This document shows positions 8,751 through 17,222 of a stretch of DNA of 64,000 bases, piece by piece. Under the pieces are notes generated by a model that saw only the letters and a program-made list of their open reading frames with translations, was not told the DNA's origin and made no database searches. Numbering within the stretch: position 1 is the stretch's first letter; every line of letters starts with the position of its first letter. The translations under genes and the position numbers were made by a program. The stretch is from Ectothiorhodospiraceae bacterium (GTDB lineage: Bacteria > Pseudomonadota > Gammaproteobacteria > HK1), in NCBI GenBank assembly GCA_024234875.1, contig JACKNM010000024.1, positions 1 through 64,000 on the forward strand, given 5' to 3'.

Positions 8751-8772
8751 ACCGGGCGCTGACCCGCCCGGT
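8751..8772 (+). terminator. 8-bp hairpin directly after PEP-CTERM gene
   Basis: The arms accgggcg and cgcccggt pair perfectly around a 6-base loop, 2 bases after the stop codon. There is no T-run, so it may be a GC-type terminator or a transcript-protecting stem. Confidence 0.45.
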
Positions 8773-8977
8773 GCATCGATTCGACTCCGACGACCACGCC
8801 AGGGCCACGATCCGGCCGGCCACGGTCCTGCGCTGCTCGGTACGCGTTTCGAGGCGCGGCTCGACCACTCGGAGAGCGTCGGGCCCGAGATTTCGGCACA
8901 CTACGCCGCCTCCCGGGCGGATGGCGTGCGCCGCCTCGGGCTCCTCTCACATTCGATGCTGATCGCGAGGACGAGAC

Positions 8978-9844
8978 GTGGACACCGAGTTCCAGAAGGC
9001 CATCGAGGCCCTGGCCCCCTGGGTCGGGCGCAAGCGGATCACCGAGGACGAGATCGGGCGGAGTCACGTCCGGCGCATCGCCGCCATGCTGGACCTCGAC
9101 CCGGACGCATTCACGCCGGGCTCGGCGCTGCCGCCGCACTGGTTCACCATGTTCTTTCCCGAGGCGGTGCCGCAGAGCAAGATCGGGCCGGACGGTCATC
9201 CGGCGCCCGGTGTCGTTCTGCCACCGATCCCGTTGCCCCGGCGCATGGGCGCGGGTCGGCGGGTCGACATCCGCGGGCGACTGCGGGTCGGTCAACCGGC
9301 AACGAAGACCGCCGAGGTGGTGTCGATCACGCCGAAGCTCGGCCGCACCGGGCACATCGCGGTGCTCACCATGCGTCACACCATCGAGACCGGCGGCGCC
9401 GTGGTCGCGGTCGACGAGTTCGACGCGGTCTACCGCGAGGCGGTGCCACCGGGCGAGAAGACCACCGCCACCCCGCCCCAGCCGGCACCGACCGATGGCG
9501 AGTGGCGCTCGAGCCTCGAGCTCACGCCCGCCCTCGTCTTCCGCTACTCCGCGGTGACCTGGAACGCGCACCGCATTCACTATGACGCCGACTACAGCCG
9601 CACCGTCGAGGGCTACCCGACGACGGTGCAGAACGGCGGCCTGACCATGCAGCTGATGCTCGACGCCGCGCTCGCAAACACCGAGGCCGAGCTGACCGGC
9701 TTCACGGCTCGGCTGACGCGTCCGCTCTGGGTCGGCGATGGCGTCACCTTCTCCGGCAAGCGCGACGGCGACGGCGCGATGACGGTGTGGGCGAGCGACG
9801 CCGAAGGCGCCCTCTGCGCCCAGATGACGCTGGCGCTCGGCTGA
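8978..9844 (+). CDS. MaoC-like hydratase, probable itaconyl/mesaconyl-C4-CoA hydratase
   Basis: A 288-residue protein of the FAS1-like dehydratase/MaoC hot-dog family. The N-terminal half has the HWFTMFFPEAV and LPLPRRMGAGRRV region seen in 3-methylfumaryl/mesaconyl-C4-CoA hydratases, and the C-terminal half has YSAVTWNAHRIHYD, the hydratase motif with the catalytic Asn/His region. It would hydrate itaconyl-CoA (mesaconyl-C4-CoA) to citramalyl-CoA in the cytosol. The start is GTG at 8978 with GAGGACGAG just upstream. Its stop overlaps the start of the CoA-transferase gene (TGATG), and a CitE-like lyase follows, the same three activities as Ich-Ict-Ccl of the itaconate pathway. A mesaconate or methylfumarate role, as in the 3-hydroxypropionate bicycle, is the alternative. 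Confidence 0.75.
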   Translation: MDTEFQKAIEALAPWVGRKRITEDEIGRSHVRRIAAMLDLDPDAFTPGSALPPHWFTMFFPEAVPQSKIGPDGHPAPGVVLPPIPLPRRMGAGRRVDIRGRLRVGQPATKTAEVVSITPKLGRTGHIAVLTMRHTIETGGAVVAVDEFDAVYREAVPPGEKTTATPPQPAPTDGEWRSSLELTPALVFRYSAVTWNAHRIHYDADYSRTVEGYPTTVQNGGLTMQLMLDAALANTEAELTGFTARLTRPLWVGDGVTFSGKRDGDGAMTVWASDAEGALCAQMTLALG

Positions 9845-11043
9845 TGGCCGGTGGACCGCTCGACGGCGTGCGCGTGGTCGATCTCACCACGGTGGTGGTG
9901 GGCCCGATCTGCACCCGCACCCTCGCCGACCAGGGCGCGGACGTGATCAAGGTCGAGTCGCCGGGCGGCGACCTGCTGCGCACCATGGCCCACGGCTCGC
10001 GCAACGTCGGGATGTCGGGAAAGTTCATCAACTTCAATCGCAACAAGCGATCGATCTGCCTCGACCTCAAGCAAACCGACGGCATGGAGGCGATGCACCG
10101 CCTGCTGGAACGCGCCGACGTGTTCGTGAGCAACGTGCGCCCGGCGGCGCTCGAGCGCGCCGGCCTCGACCCGGCCAGCCTCGGGGATCGCTACCCGCGG
10201 CTCATCCACTGCGCGATCGTCGCCTTCGGTCGCGGCGGGCGCTACTACAACCGCCCGGCCTACGACCCGATCGTCCAGAGCCTGTCGGGGGTCGCCTCGA
10301 CGCTCGAGCGCGCCACCGGCGAGCCGCGCTTCGTGCCGATGGTGATGACCGACCACGTCACCGGCCTCATTGCGGCGCAGTGCATCGGTTTCGCGTTGTA
10401 CCGGCGCGAGAAGACCGGACGTGGCGAGGCCATCGAGGTGCCGATGCTCGAGAACATGGCGAGCTTCGTGGCCAGCGAGCACCTCGGGGCAGCGACGTTC
10501 GAGCCGGCCGAGGGTCCGACCGGCGACGGTCGCCTGCTCAGCCCACACTACCGCCCCCTGCCGACGCGCGACGGCTACATCACCGTCGGGCCCAACACCA
10601 ATGCCCAGGCCTTCGCGTTCTTCGAGGCCATCGGCCGCCCGGAGCTGCGCGACGATCCGCGCTTCGACTCCGCGGCCGCACGCACCGCGAACGCGGCGGC
10701 GTACTTCGAGGTCCGTGCGAGCGGCCTGCTCCAGCGCACCACCGCCGAGTGGCTGGAGATCTTCGAGCGTCTCGACGTTCCGGCGGCGCCCTACAACCGC
10801 ATCGAGGATCTGTTCACCGATCCGCATCTCGCCGACGTCGGGTTCTTCGCCACCTGGGAGCACCCGAGCGAGGGGACGATCTGGCGAACCCGTGTCGCCA
10901 ATACCTTCAGCGCGGGCATGCGCGAGGCGCACGGTCACGCACCCCGCCTCGGCGAGCACGGGCGGGAGATCCTCGCCGAGCTCGGCTTCGCTGACGGCGA
11001 CGTGGAGGCGATGATCGGCGCCGGCGCGGTCCGCGTGCCCTGA
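9844..11043 (+). CDS. family III CoA-transferase, probable itaconate/mesaconate CoA-transferase
   Basis: A 399-residue CaiB/BaiF (family III) CoA-transferase. It begins LDGVRVVDLTTVVVGPICTRTLADQGADVIKVE, the standard N-terminal block, and has the catalytic Asp at about residue 141 in RPAYDPIVQSLSG. It would load CoA from succinyl-CoA onto a C5 dicarboxylate such as itaconate or mesaconate. The ATG at 9844 shares one base with the stop of the hydratase gene, so translation is probably coupled. The next gene, a citramalyl-CoA lyase candidate, starts 40 bases downstream. The acid substrate cannot be read from sequence; the pathway comes from the three-gene context. Confidence 0.8.
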   Translation: MAGGPLDGVRVVDLTTVVVGPICTRTLADQGADVIKVESPGGDLLRTMAHGSRNVGMSGKFINFNRNKRSICLDLKQTDGMEAMHRLLERADVFVSNVRPAALERAGLDPASLGDRYPRLIHCAIVAFGRGGRYYNRPAYDPIVQSLSGVASTLERATGEPRFVPMVMTDHVTGLIAAQCIGFALYRREKTGRGEAIEVPMLENMASFVASEHLGAATFEPAEGPTGDGRLLSPHYRPLPTRDGYITVGPNTNAQAFAFFEAIGRPELRDDPRFDSAAARTANAAAYFEVRASGLLQRTTAEWLEIFERLDVPAAPYNRIEDLFTDPHLADVGFFATWEHPSEGTIWRTRVANTFSAGMREAHGHAPRLGEHGREILAELGFADGDVEAMIGAGAVRVP

Positions 11044-11083
11044 CCGACAACCTTACTCAGCCGACCTGGAGACTGTCGCTGCG

Positions 11084-11962
11084 ATGACCACCTCCCCCGC
11101 CAGCGCCCCCTGGCGCTCGATGCTCTTCGTCCCCGTCACCTCCGAGCGCTTCGTCGCCCGCGCCCACACGCGCGGCGCCGACGCGGTCATCCTCGACCTC
11201 GAGGACGCGATCGCTCCGGGTGAGAAGGATCAGGCGCGCGCCGCGCTGCCCGCCGCCGCACGCGCGATCGCGGCTCACGGCACCGACGTGGTGGTCCGCA
11301 TCAATCGCCCGCTGGAGCTCGCGGTGCCCGACATCGCGGCGGCGGTGATGCCGGAGGTCAGCGCCCTGATGCTGCCGAAGGTGATGGGTCCGGAGCACGT
11401 GCGCCTGCTGGCGGAGGTGGTGAGCGCGCGCGAGCTCGCACTCGGCCTGCCGCACGGCCACACCGGTTTCATCGCAGTGGTCGAGACCGCGGCGGCCCTC
11501 GCTCACCTCAACGCGATCGCGAGCGCCGACCCGCGGTTGCGCGCGCTCGGCCTCGGCGGGGAGGATCTCTGCGCCGAGCTCGAATCGGTTCCAGGCGGCG
11601 ACAGCCTGTATCCGTTCGCGATGAATGCCGTGGCCGCGGCTCGGGCGGCCCGCATCACCCCGTTCGGTGCGGTGGGCAAGTTCGCGGACTTCACCGATCT
11701 CGAGGGCTACCGCCAGGGGTTGCGCCGCTCTCGTGCCCTCGGCTTCGCCTGCACCGCCTGCATCCACCCGTCGCAGGTGCCGGTGATCAACGAGGAGTAC
11801 GGCGTCTCGGAGGCCGATGCCGATCGCGCGCGCCGCCTGCTCGCCGCCTTCGAGCAAGCCCTGGCCGAAGGCAAGGGCGCGGTCGCATTCGAGGGCGCGA
11901 TGGTGGACCTGCCGGTCGCCGAGCGGGCGCGCGCCCTGCTCGCTCGGGTACGGACGCGCTGA
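11084..11962 (+). CDS. HpcH/CitE-like lyase, probable citramalyl-CoA lyase
   Basis: A 292-residue member of the HpcH/HpaI/CitE family. Family signatures are visible in order: SMLFVPVTSERFVARA, ADAVILDLEDAI, VVVRIN, ALMLPKV, VETAAAL, GLGGEDLCAEL and the C-terminal ACIHPSQV. These TIM-barrel enzymes use Mg2+ held by Glu and Asp to cleave citryl-, malyl- or citramalyl-CoA. With the hydratase and CoA-transferase upstream, the likely reaction is citramalyl-CoA to acetyl-CoA plus pyruvate. The start is ATG at 11084. It is the last gene of the operon and converges with jetD; the two stop codons are 40 bases apart. Confidence 0.8.
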   Translation: MTTSPASAPWRSMLFVPVTSERFVARAHTRGADAVILDLEDAIAPGEKDQARAALPAAARAIAAHGTDVVVRINRPLELAVPDIAAAVMPEVSALMLPKVMGPEHVRLLAEVVSARELALGLPHGHTGFIAVVETAAALAHLNAIASADPRLRALGLGGEDLCAELESVPGGDSLYPFAMNAVAAARAARITPFGAVGKFADFTDLEGYRQGLRRSRALGFACTACIHPSQVPVINEEYGVSEADADRARRLLAAFEQALAEGKGAVAFEGAMVDLPVAERARALLARVRTR

Positions 11963-12006
11963 GCCCATCGGCAGCGGCGCTCCCCGACCGCCACCCGGGG
12001 GCTCAG
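11959..12006. terminator. weak shared inverted repeat between convergent genes
   Basis: CTGAGCCC (11959-11966) and GGGCTCAG (11999-12006) pair over 8 bases across a 32-base, GC-rich loop and cover both stop codons. It could help to separate the convergent lyase and jetD transcripts. The long loop and absence of a T-run make it doubtful. Confidence 0.3.
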
Positions 12007-13181
12007 GGCGAGGCCCACTCGGCCAGACGGGCGGTCACGTGGTCGGCATCGATACGCTCCTGCTCGAGCCGTCGCGCCCGCCCGTCCGGCAGCACGAGCC
12101 ACTCGCACAGCGCCCGCTCGGCGTCGTCGAGATGCGGCATCGGATCGACGCACGGCACGTCCTCGACCACCGCGCGCTCGGCAAAGGCATCGAAGGTCGT
12201 CCGGTCCATCATCAATGCCCGCAGCCCCGGTTGCGCCTCGCGTGCGTCGCTCAGCATGCGCATGCCCCAGGTGTCGATGTCACCCCAGTAGGCGACGCGC
12301 CGTGCGCCCAGCCAGGGCGCCCGCACCCAGGCCAGATTGCGACCGCCGCCGAACACCGCCACCGTGCTCGGGAGCTCGGGCAACGCCAGACCGGACTGCA
12401 GGTTCTCGACGATGACGACCTGCGCACCCGGAAGCGGCGTTCGAAGCAGCTCGTCCGTCGGTAACATCAGGACCGACATCCCGCCGAGAGTCGCCCGGGT
12501 CCGATCGCACAGCGGCCGCACGTGCACCCACCCACTCGGGTTCCGAGCGCAACCGAGCCACGCCCGAAGGCCACCCTCGGCCCGCACCGCGCCGGCATGG
12601 CAAGCATCGAGCAGGTCGGTGAGCAGGGCCTCGTGGGCCTCCACGAACTTGGTGTCCACGCCGCGCAACGGCAGCGCGCGCAGGAAGCGCCCTGCGCCCA
12701 TGCCCCGAGCGAGCTGGGGCAGGAGCCGGGCGAGCAACCGCCCGTCGCCGGTGTCGAGCGTGTCCAGGGCGCTCAGATGTCGCGAGAATGCGGCCAACAT
12801 GGTCGGGTAGGCCGCCAGCACTGGCTCCATGACCCGAACCCAGTGGCGGTATCGAGTGGCGCAGTCGTCACCGAGCGTGGTCACGAGGTCGTCGAGCGAA
12901 CCGAGCACGAGGGCGACCGGGATGCTCTGGGCACCGACCTGCCGATAGCTTCGGCGCTCGTGTCGAAGCCATGCCGGGTGCGGCCAGTCCCGCCACGCGC
13001 CGAGCCAGGCCCGAAATCGCTCGAGGTCGGCGAGCGCCTGGGCCCCGGACGGCGGACGCAGCGCAATCTCGATCGGGAAGGGGCGCTCTCCGAGCAGTCG
13101 AGCGCGCAGGTTGGCAGTGTTGTCCCATTCGCGCCGACGAAGCGCCGCGGCCACGTCCCGTGGAAGCAGCCCCCAGCTCAA
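12003..13181 (-). CDS. jetD: Wadjet type I nuclease subunit JetD (DUF3322-DUF2220)
   Basis: A 392-residue plasmid-cleaving subunit of the Wadjet (MksBEFG-like) defence system. The N-terminal DUF3322 region includes LPLRGVDTKFVEAHEALL. The C-terminal DUF2220 is a Toprim-like nuclease related to topoisomerase VI, with Glu259 in VVIVENLQS and Asp301/Asp303 in YWGDIDTWGMRML as the predicted metal ligands. All key acids are present, so it should be active. I place the start at TTG 13181, which overlaps the jetC stop (TTGA) and has GGAGAG 8 bases upstream; the GTG/ATG-type starts further upstream lie deep in jetC. JetD cuts DNA that the JetABC motor has extruded as small circles. Same-strand order is jetA-jetB-jetC-jetD. 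Confidence 0.93.
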   Translation of the reverse strand: MSWGLLPRDVAAALRRREWDNTANLRARLLGERPFPIEIALRPPSGAQALADLERFRAWLGAWRDWPHPAWLRHERRSYRQVGAQSIPVALVLGSLDDLVTTLGDDCATRYRHWVRVMEPVLAAYPTMLAAFSRHLSALDTLDTGDGRLLARLLPQLARGMGAGRFLRALPLRGVDTKFVEAHEALLTDLLDACHAGAVRAEGGLRAWLGCARNPSGWVHVRPLCDRTRATLGGMSVLMLPTDELLRTPLPGAQVVIVENLQSGLALPELPSTVAVFGGGRNLAWVRAPWLGARRVAYWGDIDTWGMRMLSDAREAQPGLRALMMDRTTFDAFAERAVVEDVPCVDPMPHLDDAERALCEWLVLPDGRARRLEQERIDADHVTARLAEWASP

Positions 13182-16100
13182 CCGTGACTCTCCAGCTCGA
13201 CCCCGAGTGCACGCGCCTCGGCGAGACGCCGCGCACTCTCGGCACGAAGGCGCTCGTCGACCTCCTCCCACGTGACCTCGCAGAGGCGGCTCTCGTGGCG
13301 CTCCATGTCACGCTCGGCGATGACCAGCGATCGGGCGGACTCGCGAGCGAGGTTCAGGTTCTTGAACGGCGTGATGAGATTGACGTGGACCTCCAACGCC
13401 TTGAACACGCGCAGCACCCGCCGGCTCACCGCCTCGGCAGTGTTGGAGAACGCCTCGTCCAGGAAGACCGTGCAGTACACCGGACGATCGGCGCCGTCCG
13501 GCGTGAGCACGTAGGCGAGGCTTGCCGCGACGATGGTGCCCGCGAACGCCTCCTTCTCGCCACCCGATTTTCCGCTCGACGACATCAGCACGTCGCGGAC
13601 CTGCTCGTCGTCGCGGCCCACCTCCTCGGCGAAGAACGACATCTGATAACGGGGATCGAGCAGCCGCAGGCTCTCCAGGGTACCGGCGGTGGTCGGATTG
13701 CTCGCCTTCTCGAGCATCGAGATGACGTGCTCGAGCTGTGCGAAACGCGTCTCCTCGTCGTCCTCACGCGTCGCCTGCTCGAACACCAGGCGCAGCGCAT
13801 GCTCGAAATCGCGTACGTGCGGGAACAGATCACGCCGACACTGGAGACGCAAGTAGGTCCCCTCGCGGAACTCGGTGCGGCGGAGCACCGCATTGATGTG
13901 CTCGACACGCTCGCGGATCTCGTCGCGCTCGGCCTCCATCTTCTGGCTGATCCCGGCGAGCGACTGGCTGGCGTGGCGATTGAGTCGCTCGCGAAACTGC
14001 TCGACCAGCTCCGGCAGCCCCTCGCCGATCAGGGCATGGAGGTGTCGGAGGTACTGCGGAACGCTGTCGAGGTCGGCCGCCCACTCGCCGGCGATGAGCG
14101 GCCACTGGGCACGGAAGCGACTCACCACTCCGACCGCGCGCTGCCCGAGCTCCTGCACGCGCCGGCTGGCCCGCTCGCGCTCGGCCACCAGCGCCTGGCG
14201 ATGCGCGCCCTCGACCTGGGCCACCGAGTCGAGCCCCTCGTCCTGGATGCCACCGACCCGCGCCCCCAGAGCCTCGCGCACCGTCGCCTCCAGCCCGGTG
14301 GATGCGACCTCGGTCGCCGCATCGATCGCACGCGCGGCGCGCTCGCGATCCTGCTGGCGCTGCCCGAGCTCGAGCACCAGCGCATCCCGCTCCCGATGAA
14401 TCGTCGCGAGCGCCTCGCGTGCGGCATCCCAACGCCGCATCGCCAGCGTCGCGCTACCGTCGTCCGCCGTCAGCTCGGCGATCGTCGCCTCGAGCTCGGT
14501 CACCCTCTGCTGCCAGTAGTGGACGTCGATGTCGGCCCACTCGAGCTCGCGGATCCGCTCCCAGTGACGAAGCCGCGCGTCGAGCGCGTCCATCGCCTCG
14601 CGGGCGCCGCCAACCCGGGCAGTGGCGCCTCGGAGCTCGCGCTCGGCGACGGCGATGTCCTCGTCGAGCGCGCCCAGGCGGGCGGTGTTGCTGAATCCGA
14701 GCGCCCAGTCGCGGCGGTCGCCGACCCGACTCAGGTCGCGTTTCTCGAACCGGCCCGCCTCGCGATGAATCAGCCCCTCGACGGTCATCGAGAACGGACG
14801 CTGATCGAGCGCGGCGGTGTCCACGACGCACGCGAGGTCGAAGCGGGCGAGGTGGTGCTTGAGCCATTCACGATACGGATGCTTGCGCCACTCGAGCTTG
14901 CGCAGGAAGCCGTCGGGCATGAACTCCACCGCACCGGTCACCGGCCGCGCGGTCTGCACCCGGACGTGCAGACCGGTGTGCCGCGTGTTCAACCAACGCG
15001 TGACCGCGGGAATCGAAGGCTCCGGCGCGGCGAGAGTCACCCGCAGACCGCCCAGCGCGCGCTCGATCGCACCCTGCCAGCTGCGTTGCGCCGGTGCGAC
15101 GTCGATCAGCTCGCCGAGGAACGGCAGCCGGACCTTCGGAATGTCGAGCGCGCGGACCATCTCGTCGCGCAGACGCTGATAGCGGGCATCGATGTTGGAG
15201 TCCGGTCGCCGAGCGGTCTCCTCGCGTTCCTCCTGCAACGCGCGGCGCCGCGCCTGGAGGTTCCCGAGCGCGGCCGATTCGGCCGCGAACGCGTCCTGAG
15301 CCGCGGCGCGTTCCTCCCCCGCGCGCGCCAACGCCTGCCCGGCCGCCGCCTGGCTCGCAGCGTGGGGGCCGCGTTGCAGCGATGGGTCGAGGTCGAGCGC
15401 CCGCGCGGCTGCCTGGTAGCGCGATGCCCGCTCGTTGACCTCGACCAGCCGACGCCGCGCCGTCTCGAGCTCGGCGCGCAGCCGCTCGATGCGATCGCCG
15501 CCGAGGCGCAGGTACTCCTCGTGCCGCATCGAGACATCGACCGCCGCGTCGCGCTGACGCTGGTCGGCGACCTCGAGCGCCGCCGCGAGCTCGGTCAGGC
15601 GTGCGTCGAGCCGGTCGGCGCGAGCCCGCCACAAGGTGGCGCATTGCTCGGCGAGGTAGACCGGCAGACCGGCGAGCTCGGCATCTCGCGCGCCGACGAT
15701 GGCGCGCGCATCGCCCCAGCGGGCGAACGTCTCGGGCAGGCCGGCCAGCGCCTGGTGCTGCATCCGTGCGTCGACGAGCCGGTCGTGCGTCGCGCGCAGG
15801 TCCTCGAACTCGCGCACCGCGGCTCGCGCGTCCTCGCGCACCACGCTCGGCTCCAACACCAACTCGCGGATGAGGAGCGTGAGGTCGTCGATCTTCTTCA
15901 GCCCCAGCGCGCGTGACAGCAATGCCGGCGCGTTGCGGTTGTCCAGGTGCAGCAGGCGGCGCCACACCTCCTGGTACTCGCCGAAGCGGTCATCGCACGA
16001 GGTGATGGTGGTGTCCTCACGCAGCCGCTGCCGGAACCGCCGGAGATCGCCGTTGCCGAACGACGTGAGCAACGCCTCGAGCGGCAGGTCGCGGGTGGCC

Positions 16101-16555
16101 ACGACGTAGTGGCGCCGGAGGTCTGCATGCGCGCTCGAGGCCTGGGCGAGCCAGAAGACGGCCGCGAGCGTCGTCTCGCTGCCGTCGTCCGCGCGGTAGA
16201 GCGCACGGACGGCGCTCACCGTCGGCCCCTCGCGCTTGACGCGCGCTCGGGTGTGCGCGCCGTCGTGCTCGGAGCCGAAGTTCCCGCGCACGTACGACAC
16301 GAGCGTGCGGTCGCTGCGGTCGCCCTGTGCCGCCGCGACATTGAACACCGCGCGTCCCGCCGGCTGCAGCAACGCCATCAGTCCGTCGACCAGGGTCGAC
16401 TTGCCGGAGCCGTTGTCACCGGTGATCAGCGTGCCATCGGGGTCGATCGAGATCGTGTGCAGACCGTGGAACGAGCCCCAGTTGTAGACCGAGAGCGCGG
16501 CGAGCCGGATCTGCCCGCGCGGGAAGAGATCCGACGGCGACCGGCGCTCAGTCAT
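13178..16555 (-). CDS. jetC: Wadjet SMC-like ATPase JetC
   Basis: A 1125-residue SMC/MukB/SbcC-like motor. Walker A is GDNGSGKST at residues 46-54. The middle carries two long Glu/Arg/Ala-rich coiled-coil stretches (roughly 230-470 and 610-900) around a hinge-like region near 480-560. The ABC signature (SSGKSGGEKEAFAG, from about residue 993) and Walker B VFLDEAFS (about 1031) are near the C-terminus. The protein dimerises and extrudes DNA loops with JetA and JetB. The ATG at 16555 overlaps the jetB stop by 8 bases. Length and order fit Wadjet type I. Nothing is truncated or frameshifted. Confidence 0.95.
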   Translation of the reverse strand: MTERRSPSDLFPRGQIRLAALSVYNWGSFHGLHTISIDPDGTLITGDNGSGKSTLVDGLMALLQPAGRAVFNVAAAQGDRSDRTLVSYVRGNFGSEHDGAHTRARVKREGPTVSAVRALYRADDGSETTLAAVFWLAQASSAHADLRRHYVVATRDLPLEALLTSFGNGDLRRFRQRLREDTTITSCDDRFGEYQEVWRRLLHLDNRNAPALLSRALGLKKIDDLTLLIRELVLEPSVVREDARAAVREFEDLRATHDRLVDARMQHQALAGLPETFARWGDARAIVGARDAELAGLPVYLAEQCATLWRARADRLDARLTELAAALEVADQRQRDAAVDVSMRHEEYLRLGGDRIERLRAELETARRRLVEVNERASRYQAAARALDLDPSLQRGPHAASQAAAGQALARAGEERAAAQDAFAAESAALGNLQARRRALQEEREETARRPDSNIDARYQRLRDEMVRALDIPKVRLPFLGELIDVAPAQRSWQGAIERALGGLRVTLAAPEPSIPAVTRWLNTRHTGLHVRVQTARPVTGAVEFMPDGFLRKLEWRKHPYREWLKHHLARFDLACVVDTAALDQRPFSMTVEGLIHREAGRFEKRDLSRVGDRRDWALGFSNTARLGALDEDIAVAERELRGATARVGGAREAMDALDARLRHWERIRELEWADIDVHYWQQRVTELEATIAELTADDGSATLAMRRWDAAREALATIHRERDALVLELGQRQQDRERAARAIDAATEVASTGLEATVREALGARVGGIQDEGLDSVAQVEGAHRQALVAERERASRRVQELGQRAVGVVSRFRAQWPLIAGEWAADLDSVPQYLRHLHALIGEGLPELVEQFRERLNRHASQSLAGISQKMEAERDEIRERVEHINAVLRRTEFREGTYLRLQCRRDLFPHVRDFEHALRLVFEQATREDDEETRFAQLEHVISMLEKASNPTTAGTLESLRLLDPRYQMSFFAEEVGRDDEQVRDVLMSSSGKSGGEKEAFAGTIVAASLAYVLTPDGADRPVYCTVFLDEAFSNTAEAVSRRVLRVFKALEVHVNLITPFKNLNLARESARSLVIAERDMERHESRLCEVTWEEVDERLRAESARRLAEARALGVELESHG

Positions 16556-17222
16556 CGTCAGCCTCGCCTCCCGGCACCCGGCCCGACTCGAGCAACGCGC
16601 GATAGGCCCCGAGCAATCCCTCCAGCGCTTCGGCGTCGACCACGTAGCGAATGACCGGCGTCACCTCGAAGCGGCTGTCGTCACCGCGCACCCGTGCCAG
16701 CACGCGGCGCTCGAGCAGACGCTCCAGCGTGCCGGACAGGCGGCGCTGATCGCTACGTGTGCTGGTGGTCAGGGGCAGGAACGGCGCGAGCCCGGCCTCG
16801 ATGTGCTCGAGGTCGATGTGGACGAGCTGGTCGCCGGCGGTCTGGCGGTCCTGGTAGTGCTTGCGCAGCACGAGCAGGACCAGGGTGTCGTGCAGTGAGA
16901 GCGTGCGGCGGGTGACGAGCGCGGTGACGTCCGGCTCGTCGCCGTCGACCGCGTCCTCGGGCTCGCCCGGCTGCTGCAAGAGCACCGCGACGCCCTCGCG
17001 CTCGTCGAGCAGCAGTGTGAGGTACATGTCGGCGAGGTGTGCGCGTATCGCCGCCGCGTGGCGCACCAGGGCGTCGTAGAGGAGCCGCTTGTGCCGCGCG
17101 ACGACGACGCCCTGGCGCAGGAGCGCGACCAGGGCACGACGCGCCTCCGGGTCGAGGCGGCCACCATCGGTCGGTGCCGCGGGAGCCGGGACGGTCGGAT
17201 CGTCGGCCCGGTCCGCGCTCAC
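16548..17222 (-). CDS. jetB: Wadjet kleisin-associated subunit JetB (DUF4194)
   Basis: A 224-residue DUF4194 protein, the MksE-like winged-helix subunit that binds the JetA kleisin. Visible family features are the N-terminal LVALLRQGVVVARHKRLLYDAL, the central SLHDTLVLLVLRKHYQ and the C-terminal RLSGTLERLLERRVLARV followed by FEVTPVIRYVV. The Pro/Ala/Asp-rich first 25 residues look disordered. The start is GTG at 17222, sharing bases with the jetA stop (GTGA); no other start fits. The 8-base overlap with jetC downstream points to a single translationally coupled operon. Confidence 0.92.
   Translation of the reverse strand: MSADRADDPTVPAPAAPTDGGRLDPEARRALVALLRQGVVVARHKRLLYDALVRHAAAIRAHLADMYLTLLLDEREGVAVLLQQPGEPEDAVDGDEPDVTALVTRRTLSLHDTLVLLVLRKHYQDRQTAGDQLVHIDLEHIEAGLAPFLPLTTSTRSDQRRLSGTLERLLERRVLARVRGDDSRFEVTPVIRYVVDAEALEGLLGAYRALLESGRVPGGEADDD

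Noticed and set aside
12971..15916. 981-residue open frame on the plus strand opposite jetC
   Set aside because: It mirrors the jetC coding strand in GC-rich DNA, with Arg/Ala/Leu-heavy composition, no ribosome site and no domain.
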